From SFWF01 sp045537915 (GTDB taxonomy: Bacteria > Bacillota > Clostridia > Oscillospirales > Acutalibacteraceae): a stretch of 12,814 nucleotides of DNA. Made by a program: the position numbers and the translations under genes. The DNA lies in the NCBI GenBank assembly GCA_045537915.1, contig JAZSQK010000069.1:1-12814 (forward strand), given 5' to 3'. Positions 6,175 through 12,814 of the stretch are shown here, in pieces. Position 1 is the first letter of the stretch. Every line of letters begins with the position of its first letter. The notes below the pieces were generated by a model. It worked only from the letters and a program-made list of their open reading frames with translations, had not been told where the DNA came from and ran no database searches.

Positions 6175-7812
6175 ATGACTATTGTAGACCTTCTTGAAAG
6201 AAACGCAAGGGAATATGCTGGCGATACCGCCCTTGTCGAAATAAACCCCGACCAACCCGAGACCAGACACCTGACCTGGCAGGAGTTTGACCTTGTTGAG
6301 TCCACCCCCAAGGCTCGTCACTACCGCCGTGAGATTACCTGGGCGGTCTTTAACGAAAAGGCTAACCGTACGGCAAATATGCTTATTCAAAACGGTATCG
6401 GCAAGGGCAAAAAGGTTGCCATTCTGCTTATGAACTGTATAGATTGGCTGCCGATATATTTCGGTATTCTTAAAACCGGTGCCCTGGCGGTTCCCCTTAA
6501 TTTCCGCTATGCCGCCGATGAGATAGACTACTGTATGAATTTGTCGGAATCCGACGCCCTTATCTTCGGACCTGAATTTATTGGCCGAGTTGAATCGGTT
6601 GCCGAAAAGCTTTCAAAAAACCGATTGCTCATTTATATCGGACCGGGCTGTCCTGCCTTCGCCGATGATTATAACGACCTTATTTCTGAATGTTCGGGAG
6701 TTTTCCCCGACTGCGCCCTCTCAGAAGAGGACGATGCGGCAATCTACTTCTCCTCGGGAACCACAGGCTTCCCCAAGGCAATTTTACATAAGCACAGAAG
6801 CCTTATCCATTCCTGCAGGGTTGAACAGGCACACCACTCGCAGACAAGGGAGGACTGCTTTTTATGTATCCCTCCCCTTTATCACACGGGAGCCAAAATG
6901 CACTGGTTCGGCAGCCTTCTTGCAGGAAGCAAGGCGGTAATCCTCAAGGGTACGAGGGCAAAGACCATTTTAGAGGCTGCAAGTGAGGAAAAATGCTCAA
7001 TAGTATGGTTGCTCGTTCCCTGGGCTCAGGACATTCTTAATGCGCTGGACAGCGGAGAGCTGAAGCTGTCTGATTATGATTTCTCTAAATGGAGACTTAT
7101 GCATATCGGTGCACAGCCTGTTCCACAGAGTCTTATTAAAAGATGGCTTGAGTATTTCCCAAGCCATCAGTATGACACAAACTACGGTCTTTCTGAATCT
7201 ATCGGACCGGGCGCCGTTCATCTCGGAGTTGAGAATGTTCACAAGGTCGGCGCAATCGGTGTTGCAGGCTACGGCTGGGAGGTAAAAATTGTTGACCCCG
7301 AGGGTAAAACGGTAAAGCAGGGCGAGGTTGGTGAGCTTTGTCTTAAGGGCCCCGGTGTTATGGTCTGCTACTATAACGATGAAAAGGCGACCGCCGACAC
7401 CCTCCGTGACGGTTGGCTTTACACGGGAGATATGGCTATGCAGGATGAGGACGGCTTTATCTTCCTTGTTGACCGCAAAAAAGATGTTATCATAACGGGC
7501 GGAGAAAACCTTTATCCCGTTCAGATTGAGGACTTTATCTCGGCTCATAACAAGGTCAAGGATGTCGCCGTTATCGGTCTGCCGGATGCCAGACTCGGCG
7601 AGATTGCGACGGCAATAATCGAGATAAAACAGGGTATGGAATGTACCGAGGAGGAAATAAACGAATTCTGTCTGGGAATGCCCCGTTACAAGCGTCCCCG
7701 CAAGATAATTTTCGCAGATGTTCCCCGTAACCCGACAGGCAAGATTGAAAAGCCGCTTCTGCGTAAAATCTACGGCGGCGAAGGCTTGGTAGACTCTCAA
7801 AACAAAGCTTAA
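6175..7812 (+). CDS. AMP-forming acyl-CoA ligase (ANL family)
   Basis: A 545-aa adenylate-forming ligase that activates a carboxylic acid with ATP and CoA. Visible motifs: P-loop SSGTTGFPK (193-201), YGLSES (337-342), YTGD (416-419), hinge RKKD (434-437) and PTGK with the catalytic lysine K523. An N-terminal stretch has two similar pieces, RHLTWQEF (31-38) and RREITWAVF (51-59), an insertion I have seen in other clostridial ligases. The ATG follows AGAGGA at seven bases. It leads an operon with indolepyruvate oxidoreductase, so its substrate is probably an aryl- or branched-chain carboxylate, but specificity cannot be read from the sequence. It is distinct from the paaK type later in the operon. 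Confidence 0.9.
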   Translation: MTIVDLLERNAREYAGDTALVEINPDQPETRHLTWQEFDLVESTPKARHYRREITWAVFNEKANRTANMLIQNGIGKGKKVAILLMNCIDWLPIYFGILKTGALAVPLNFRYAADEIDYCMNLSESDALIFGPEFIGRVESVAEKLSKNRLLIYIGPGCPAFADDYNDLISECSGVFPDCALSEEDDAAIYFSSGTTGFPKAILHKHRSLIHSCRVEQAHHSQTREDCFLCIPPLYHTGAKMHWFGSLLAGSKAVILKGTRAKTILEAASEEKCSIVWLLVPWAQDILNALDSGELKLSDYDFSKWRLMHIGAQPVPQSLIKRWLEYFPSHQYDTNYGLSESIGPGAVHLGVENVHKVGAIGVAGYGWEVKIVDPEGKTVKQGEVGELCLKGPGVMVCYYNDEKATADTLRDGWLYTGDMAMQDEDGFIFLVDRKKDVIITGGENLYPVQIEDFISAHNKVKDVAVIGLPDARLGEIATAIIEIKQGMECTEEEINEFCLGMPRYKRPRKIIFADVPRNPTGKIEKPLLRKIYGGEGLVDSQNKA

Positions 7813-7830
7813 GCAGAGGAGATACATATT

Positions 7831-9564
7831 ATGAAAAAACTTATGATTGGTAACCAGGCGGTAGCCGCAGGTCTTTATGACGGCGGACTTGGTCTTGTGT
7901 CGAGTTACCCCGGAACTCCCTCTACCGAAATTACCGAATTTTTAGCAAAATACGAGGATATCCATTCTGAATGGGCGCCTAACGAAAAGGTTGCCTGTGA
8001 GGTTGCCTTTGGCGGCAGTCTCGGCGGTATGCGTTCTGCCTGTGCCATGAAGCATGTAGGACTTAATGTTGCGGCAGACCCCCTCTTTACACTTTCTTAT
8101 ACAGGTGTAAACGGCGGTTTGGTGATCTGTGTTGCAGACGACCCCGCTATGCATTCCTCCCAGAACGAGCAGGACTCACGCCACTATGCTATTGCCTCCA
8201 AGGTTCCTATGCTTGAGCCTGCCGATTCTAATGAAGCTTATCTTTTTGCAAAGACCGCTTTCGAGTTTTCGGAAAAGTTTGATACCCCTGTTCTTCTTCG
8301 TATGTGCACCCGTATTGCTCACAGTCAGTCGATAGTTGAAACGGGTGAAAAGTGCGAAAAGGTTCTAAAAGATTATGTAAAAGACCCTGCAAAGTATATT
8401 ATGATGCCGGGTAATGCAATAAAGCGCCACCCCTTTGTTGAGGAGCGCACCGCAGCCCTCGCCGAATATGCAAACGACTGTATTTACAACACCATCGAGG
8501 ACAACGGCTCTGATATCGGCGTTATTACCTCGGGTTGCTCTTATCTTTATGTTAAAGAGGCTCTGGGCGATAGCGTGAATATCCTTAAAATCGGTATGCC
8601 AAATCCGCTGCCCGAAAAACTCATCAGAGATTTTGCCGCCAAGGTAAAAACCCTTTATGTTATCGAAGAGCTTGACCCTGTTATTGAAAACTATGTTAAG
8701 TCCCTCGGCATTGACTGTATCGGTAAGGAGAAGTTCTCCATTCTCGGAGAGTTTTCACAGAGAACTATTGCCGAAGCCTTTAACAAAGAGCTTGACTCGG
8801 GCATCTGCGCCGATTCGGACATTCCAAACCGTCCTCCTATGATGTGCGCAGGCTGTCCCCACAGAGGAATTTTCTATACCCTCGCAAAAAACAAGATAAC
8901 CGCCCTTGGAGATATCGGCTGTTATACCCTTGGTGCAGTTCCTCCCCTTGCCGCCCTTGATTCGACTCTTTGTATGGGCGCATCAATTTCGGGACTTCAC
9001 GGCTTTAACCTGGCTCGTGGCGAGGAGGCAGAAAAGAAATCGGTTGCCGTTATCGGTGACTCGACCTTTATGCACTCGGGTATGACAGGTCTTGTAAATA
9101 TCGCTTACAATGCAACTAATTCCACCGTTATTATCCTTGATAATTCAATTACGGGTATGACCGGCCATCAGCAGAACCCCACAACAGGCTACAACATTAA
9201 AGGCGACCCCGCCGCAAAGGTAGACCTTGAGGCGCTCTGCATGGCCCTCGGAATAGGTAGGGTTCGTGTTGTCGACCCTTATAACCTTAAAGAGTGCGAA
9301 GCGGTCATCAAGGAGGAGCTTAGCATAGCTGAGCCCTCGGTCATCATCTCCAGAAGACCCTGCGTTCTCCTCAAAAGCGTTAAGGCAAAACCCGCTTTAA
9401 AGGTTGACAGTGATAAATGTAAATCCTGTAAGCGCTGTATGGGACTCGGCTGTCCCGCAATCAGCATGAAGGACGGCAAGGCAGTAATCGATGCAACACT
9501 TTGTGTCGGCTGCGATGTGTGCAGTCAGCTCTGCCCGTTTGGAGCTATAGGAGGAGAAGAGTAA
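7831..9564 (+). CDS. iorA: Indolepyruvate:ferredoxin oxidoreductase, alpha subunit
   Basis: The 577-aa catalytic subunit uses TPP to decarboxylate aryl-pyruvates (from Trp, Phe, Tyr) and forms aryl-acetyl-CoA, CO2 and reduced ferredoxin. Domains: pyrimidine-binding N-terminal part (SYPGTPSTE, 25-33), CAGCPHRG (339-346), the TPP/Mg segment GDSTFMHSGM (409-418) ending in LDN (436-438), and a C-terminal ferredoxin domain. That domain has two 4Fe-4S motifs: C530, C533, C536, C541 followed by Pro, and C558, C561, C564, C568 followed by Pro. It begins 18 bp after the acyl-CoA ligase with an AGAGGAG site, and its stop overlaps the iorB start (TAATG). Keto-acid preference within the aryl group is not evident. 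Confidence 0.95.
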   Translation: MKKLMIGNQAVAAGLYDGGLGLVSSYPGTPSTEITEFLAKYEDIHSEWAPNEKVACEVAFGGSLGGMRSACAMKHVGLNVAADPLFTLSYTGVNGGLVICVADDPAMHSSQNEQDSRHYAIASKVPMLEPADSNEAYLFAKTAFEFSEKFDTPVLLRMCTRIAHSQSIVETGEKCEKVLKDYVKDPAKYIMMPGNAIKRHPFVEERTAALAEYANDCIYNTIEDNGSDIGVITSGCSYLYVKEALGDSVNILKIGMPNPLPEKLIRDFAAKVKTLYVIEELDPVIENYVKSLGIDCIGKEKFSILGEFSQRTIAEAFNKELDSGICADSDIPNRPPMMCAGCPHRGIFYTLAKNKITALGDIGCYTLGAVPPLAALDSTLCMGASISGLHGFNLARGEEAEKKSVAVIGDSTFMHSGMTGLVNIAYNATNSTVIILDNSITGMTGHQQNPTTGYNIKGDPAAKVDLEALCMALGIGRVRVVDPYNLKECEAVIKEELSIAEPSVIISRRPCVLLKSVKAKPALKVDSDKCKSCKRCMGLGCPAISMKDGKAVIDATLCVGCDVCSQLCPFGAIGGEE

Positions 9565-10139
9565 TGAGCAAAACTACAAGTATTATGATAGTTGGCGTCG
9601 GCGGTCAGGGAAGTCTGCTCGCCTCAAAGCTTCTGGGCAGACTGCTTGTTGACGAGGGCTATGACGTCAAGGTTTCGGAGGTTCACGGAATGAGCCAGAG
9701 AGGCGGCTCGGTTGTAACCTATATCCGCTTTGGAGAAAAGGTTTACTCCCCCATTATCTGCGAGGGAGAGGCAGACCTCATTATCTCCTTCGAAAAGCTT
9801 GAAGCAGCAAGATATGCAAAATATCTAAAGCCTGACGGCAGAATCATTGTCAACACACAGGAGATTTCGCCAATGCCTGTAATTATCGGCGCCGCTGAAT
9901 ATCCCACAAAAGTCCTCACAGAGCTTTGTGACAAGGGCGTTAAGGTCGAGGCGCTTGACGCACTTACCCCTGCTGTTTCGGCAGGTTCGTCAAAGGCGGT
10001 AAACATTGTTCTTCTGGGCAAGAGTGCAAGATGTTTCGACATTCCTTATGACAAGTGGCTTTCGGCCATAGAAAAAACCGTCAACCCCAAGTTTGTTGAA
10101 ATGAATAAAAAAGCCTTTGAGCTTGGATACAATTCTTAA
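9564..10139 (+). CDS. iorB: Indolepyruvate:ferredoxin oxidoreductase, beta subunit
   Basis: A 191-aa partner subunit of the pyruvate/2-ketoacid oxidoreductase gamma-domain family. It has MIVGVGGQGSLLASKLLG (8-25) and SEVHGMSQRGGSVVTYIRFG (38-57), both characteristic. The start is the ATG of TAATG overlapping the iorA stop by one base, with GGAGGAG just upstream; an upstream in-frame ATG at 9501 is inside iorA and is rejected. The length fits IorB of the short (about 190-200 aa) type. It forms the functional complex with IorA. Confidence 0.94.
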   Translation: MSKTTSIMIVGVGGQGSLLASKLLGRLLVDEGYDVKVSEVHGMSQRGGSVVTYIRFGEKVYSPIICEGEADLIISFEKLEAARYAKYLKPDGRIIVNTQEISPMPVIIGAAEYPTKVLTELCDKGVKVEALDALTPAVSAGSSKAVNIVLLGKSARCFDIPYDKWLSAIEKTVNPKFVEMNKKAFELGYNS

Positions 10140-10153
10140 TTTCAGAAAGGTCG

Positions 10154-11473
10154 ATGCAAAAAATGGCACAGCGCTACTATCAACCCGAAATTGAAACCAT
10201 GCCGGTTGAAGAAATTAAAAAGCTTCAGTCGGAAAAGTTAGTAAAGCAGGTGCGTCACGTTTATGACAATGTGGAATATTACCGCAACCTGATGGATGAA
10301 AAGGGCGTTACCCCCGATGACATAAAGGGTATTGAGGATCTCCATAAGCTTCCCTTTTTAACTAAGGCAGATCTGCGTGATGCATACCCCTACGGACTTC
10401 TCGGCACACCCCTTTCTGACTGTGTTCGTATTCAGTCAACCTCGGGCACAACAGGTCGCAGAGTTGTTGCTTTCTATACCCAGAAGGATATTGACCTCTG
10501 GGAAGACTGCTGTGCAAGAGCTATTGTTGCGGTTGGCGGCACCAAGGAAGATGTCTGTCAGGTTTCCTACGGATACGGACTCTTTACAGGCGGCCCCGGA
10601 CTTAACGGAGGCTCCCACAAGGTCGGCTGTCTGACCCTTCCGATGTCCTCTGGCTTTACCGACCGACAGATTCAGTTTATGATGGACCTAAATGCGACCA
10701 TTATCTGCTGTACTCCCTCTTATGCTGCTTATATCGGAGAATCCCTAAAGGAACAGGGCTATACCCCCGACCAGATTCCCCTTAAAGCAGGTATATTCGG
10801 CGCAGAGCCCTGGACCGAGGAAATGCGTCAAAACATCCAGGACACCCTCGGCATTAAAGCATACGATATTTACGGTCTTACCGAAACTTCCGGCCCCGGC
10901 GTTTCTTTCGAGTGCGAGGAGCAGACAGGTATGCACATTAACGAGGACCACTTCCTTGCCGAGATTATCGACCCTGATACAGGTGAGGTTCTCCCCGAGG
11001 GCAGTAAGGGAGAGCTTGTATTTACCGCTCTTGATAAAGAGGCATTCCCCCTTCTTCGTTACCGCACCCGTGATATCTGCGTTCTCTCCCGCAAGAAGTG
11101 CTCCTGCGGCAGAACACATATAAAGATGTCAAAGCCGATGGGCAGAAGCGACGATATGATGATTATCCGTGGTGTAAATGTCTTCCCGAGCCAGATAGAA
11201 ACTGTGCTTCTTAAAGAGGGCTATTCTCCCAACTATCAGATAATCCTCGACCGAGTAAACAATAATGATACCTTTGACATAAATGTCGAAATGAGTCCCG
11301 AACAGTTTACCGATACCGTCAGCGGAATTACCGAGCTTGAAAGAAAACTTGCTGACTCTATGAAGCTTATGCTCGGCATCAACCCCAAGATACATCTTGT
11401 TCCGCCAAAATCAATTGTTCGCAGTGAAGGCAAGGCGGTAAGACTTATTGACAAGCGTAAGCTTCACGATTAA
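10154..11473 (+). CDS. paaK: Phenylacetate-CoA ligase
   Basis: A 439-aa AMP-forming ligase converting phenylacetate or similar aryl-acetates to the CoA thioester. Motifs: STSGTTGRRV (95-104), YGLTETSG (240-247), RYRTRD (302-307), the CSCGR segment (316-320), GRSDDMM (330-336) and C-terminal SEGKAVRL with K427. Length matches PaaK (about 430-440 aa). Two starts are possible: ATG at 10154 lies very close (3 nt) to AAAGG, while ATG at 10163 lies 12 nt away, so the first three residues are uncertain. It is 14 bp downstream of iorB. In the operon it could use the aryl-acetyl-CoA made by IorAB, or supply it for the reverse carboxylation. Confidence 0.93.
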   Translation: MQKMAQRYYQPEIETMPVEEIKKLQSEKLVKQVRHVYDNVEYYRNLMDEKGVTPDDIKGIEDLHKLPFLTKADLRDAYPYGLLGTPLSDCVRIQSTSGTTGRRVVAFYTQKDIDLWEDCCARAIVAVGGTKEDVCQVSYGYGLFTGGPGLNGGSHKVGCLTLPMSSGFTDRQIQFMMDLNATIICCTPSYAAYIGESLKEQGYTPDQIPLKAGIFGAEPWTEEMRQNIQDTLGIKAYDIYGLTETSGPGVSFECEEQTGMHINEDHFLAEIIDPDTGEVLPEGSKGELVFTALDKEAFPLLRYRTRDICVLSRKKCSCGRTHIKMSKPMGRSDDMMIIRGVNVFPSQIETVLLKEGYSPNYQIILDRVNNNDTFDINVEMSPEQFTDTVSGITELERKLADSMKLMLGINPKIHLVPPKSIVRSEGKAVRLIDKRKLHD

Positions 11474-11485
11474 GGAGGAGTTACA

Positions 11486-11917
11486 ATGGCTATAAATCAG
11501 TTAACAGTTTTCGTTGAAAATTCTCAAGGTGCGCTCTGTGGCATCACCGACGCTCTTGCCGAGGCTAATATCGACATTCGTGCGCTTTCCATTGCCGACA
11601 CAAAGGATTTCGGAATTCTCCGCCTTATAGTCGACGGAAATGATGAGGCTATAAACACCCTTAAGGATAAGGGATATCTTGTAAAGACCACCGAGGTTGT
11701 GGGTGTTAAGATAGGAGATGCGCCCGGAAAACTAGCAAGGGCTCTTGATGTTATTGACGAGGCGGGAATAAATATTGAGTATCTCTACGCCTTTTTAACA
11801 AGAACCGAAAAACATGCATATGTGGTTATCCGTGTTGCAGATAATGCGGCGGCCGAAAAGGCTCTCGAGGCGGCAGGCTTCCACCTTATAACCGACGCCG
11901 ATGTTCACAAGCTCTGA
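11486..11917 (+). CDS. Tandem ACT-domain amino acid-binding protein
   Basis: A 143-aa protein made of two ACT domains (about 3-67 and 70-140): LTVFVENSQGALCGITDALA (6-25) and the repeat VKIGDAPGKLARALDVIDEA (74-93). ACT domains bind amino acids and regulate enzymes. This stand-alone type commonly travels with paaK/ior genes in Clostridia, where a role as sensor of an aromatic amino acid is plausible but unproven. The start has AAGGAGGAG overlapping the paaK stop. It is the last gene before a strong terminator. Confidence 0.9.
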   Translation: MAINQLTVFVENSQGALCGITDALAEANIDIRALSIADTKDFGILRLIVDGNDEAINTLKDKGYLVKTTEVVGVKIGDAPGKLARALDVIDEAGINIEYLYAFLTRTEKHAYVVIRVADNAAAEKALEAAGFHLITDADVHKL

Positions 11918-11930
11918 TTAAAAAACTAAA

Positions 11931-11960
11931 GACCGCAAGGCTTTGCCCTTGCGGTCTTTT
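11931..11960 (+). terminator. Bidirectional terminator between convergent operons
   Basis: A perfect 10-bp stem GACCGCAAGG (11931-11940) / CCTTGCGGTC (11947-11956) with a 6-nt loop, followed by TTTTTCT on the plus strand. On the minus strand it is followed by a T-rich stretch (TTTAGTTTTTTA), so it can also end the flavin reductase transcript. Confidence 0.93.
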
Positions 11961-11961
11961 T

Positions 11962-12441
11962 CTATTTTATCTTGGGTTTTATTGCGGCGTGATAATGTGC
12001 ATAGGTACAGGAGGGGGTGTCGGATAAAACCTTCGACTCAGTTATCTTACCTATGAACATCTGGTGGCTGTCAAGCCAAAGGCTCTGCTCCACCTTTACC
12101 GAGATATAGGCATTAGTGTATTTAGGTATATACCTAATGCCGTTTACCGCCCTTGTATCCTCTGTGCAATCGGCAAATTTATCTAAATCTCTGCCGGTCT
12201 GCATACCGAAATGCCTTATTACCTCAAAGGGAACCTCCTCTGTGAGCACCGAGAGGTTAAATTCTCCCGTTTTTTCAATTATCTCTCTTGTAAGGTTGCC
12301 CTTCTGGCAGGATATTGCTATTCTTGTCGGGTTTTCAGAAACCTGAAAGGCGGTATTTATAATACAGCCGTTGTCCCTCTCTCCCTTGGCGGTCAGAACA
12401 AACAGACCGTAGGAGAGCTTGAAGAGGGCGGTGGGGTCGAT
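11962..12441 (-). CDS. Flavin reductase-like protein (FMN-binding split barrel), no canonical start codon
   Basis: The frame reads FKLSYGLFVLTAK, DNGCIINTAFQVSENP, GEFNLSVLTEEVPFEVIRHFG, YTNAYISVKV and ends TYAHYHAAIKPKIK. These are the conserved stretches of the flavin reductase/flavoredoxin family, also found as the N-terminal domain of high-molecular-weight rubredoxin (absent here). Such proteins bind FMN and pass electrons in oxygen or NO defence. No ATG, GTG or TTG in this frame lies between the in-frame TAA at 12478-12480 and GTG 12247-12249, deep inside the domain. An ATC at 12439-12441 stands where relatives have Met1, giving 159 aa, and I used it as a provisional start. The upstream rubrerythrin ends only 19 bp earlier, one frame away. 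Confidence 0.72.
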   Translation of the reverse strand: MDPTALFKLSYGLFVLTAKGERDNGCIINTAFQVSENPTRIAISCQKGNLTREIIEKTGEFNLSVLTEEVPFEVIRHFGMQTGRDLDKFADCTEDTRAVNGIRYIPKYTNAYISVKVEQSLWLDSHQMFIGKITESKVLSDTPSCTYAHYHAAIKPKIK

Positions 12442-12460
12442 TTTCGGTTTTTTCTCGCCC

Positions 12461-12814
12461 TTAACGAAAGTAGCGGTTTAGCAAACCTTCAAAAGCCTTT
12501 CCGTGACGAGCCTCATCGCGCGCCATTTCGTGTACGGTGTCATGGATAGCGTCCAGACCTAACTCTTTTGCGAGTTTTGCAAGTTCGAATTTGCCCATTG
12601 TAGCGCCGTTTTCAGCGTCTACTCTCATCTCAAGATTCTTCTTTGTAGAATCGGTTACAACCTCGCCGAGCAGCTCTGCAAATTTTGCTGCGTGTTCAGC
12701 CTCTTCATAGGCTGCCTTTTCCCAGTAAAGACCGATTTCGGGATAGCCCTCACGGTGCGCAACCCTTGCCATTGCAAGATACATTCCAACCTCTGAGCAT
12801 TCGCCGTTGAAGTT
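12461..12814 (-). CDS. rbr: Reverse-type rubrerythrin (NADH peroxidase-like), C-terminal part
   Basis: The visible 117 residues are the ferritin-like diiron domain of rubrerythrin, which reduces hydrogen peroxide in anaerobes. They start with NFNGECSEVGMYLAMARVA at the window edge, then EEAEHAAKF and ARDEARHGKAFEGLLNRYF at the end, supplying the Glu and ExxH iron ligands. The N-terminal part is outside the window; in reverse rubrerythrins this is a rubredoxin domain, but that cannot be seen here. An ATG at 12784 is internal, because the frame stays open and family-like to the edge. The gene lies just upstream of the flavin reductase in a likely oxidative-stress operon. Confidence 0.92.
   Translation of the reverse strand, partial: NFNGECSEVGMYLAMARVAHREGYPEIGLYWEKAAYEEAEHAAKFAELLGEVVTDSTKKNLEMRVDAENGATMGKFELAKLAKELGLDAIHDTVHEMARDEARHGKAFEGLLNRYFR

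Noticed and set aside
6997..7827. A 276-codon open frame on the minus strand opposite the acyl-CoA ligase
   Set aside because: It lies wholly antisense to a well-supported ANL ligase, has no recognisable domain or ribosome site, and is a codon-composition shadow.
9501..9563. Longer iorB start at an upstream ATG
   Set aside because: It would lie inside the iorA ferredoxin domain; the ATG at 9564 has a good GGAGGAG site and gives the normal family N-terminus.
1..12814. CRISPR arrays, tRNA or rRNA genes, phage or transposase genes
   Set aside because: No regularly spaced direct repeats, tRNA-like cloverleaf or recombinase motifs were noticed anywhere in the window.

Overview
The window looks like chromosomal DNA of an anaerobic member of the Clostridia, probably an uncultured gut Oscillospiraceae/Ruminococcaceae-type organism. 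The evidence is a T-box leader, strong AGGAGG ribosome sites, an indolepyruvate:ferredoxin oxidoreductase, a reverse-type rubrerythrin, and tRNA-dependent (GatCAB-type) amidation. The lineage is an inference from gene content only.

Region 1 (1-3990, minus strand) is an operon for tRNA-dependent amide amino acid synthesis. A consensus promoter and T-box riboswitch drive an aspartyl-tRNA synthetase whose C-terminus is a complete GatC domain. A shortened GatA-like protein follows, and then gatB, which runs off the window. The GatA-like protein has lost the N-terminal segment and all three residues of the Ser-cisSer-Lys amidase triad, while the visible part of GatB keeps its Mg/ATP-site and zinc residues. 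The set therefore reads as a covalently tethered AspRS-GatCAB transamidosome whose glutaminase is dead, so amidation would have to use free ammonia or ammonia from a partner. This is the most unusual system in the window.

Region 2 (3999-5936) holds a truncated alpha/beta-hydrolase N-terminus on the minus strand. Divergent from it is a plus-strand pair: a membrane protein of the heparan-alpha-glucosaminide N-acetyltransferase (DUF1624) type and an overlapping TIM-barrel amidohydrolase. A 143-bp imperfect palindromic, MITE-like repeat follows at 5937-6079.

Region 3 (6107-11960, plus strand) is a five-gene operon: AMP-forming acyl-CoA ligase, iorA, iorB, phenylacetate-CoA ligase (paaK) and a tandem-ACT protein. 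It has a promoter at its 5' end and a strong hairpin terminator. Together the products interconvert aryl-pyruvates, aryl-acetyl-CoAs and aryl-acetates, with ferredoxin as electron carrier. The direction (aromatic amino acid breakdown, or rebuilding them from scavenged aryl-acetates) cannot be read from sequence.

Region 4 (11962-12814, minus strand, convergent with region 3) holds a flavin reductase-like gene without any ATG, GTG or TTG start, directly downstream of the 3' part of a reverse rubrerythrin gene. No RNA genes other than the T-box leader, no CRISPR and no complete transposon were seen.
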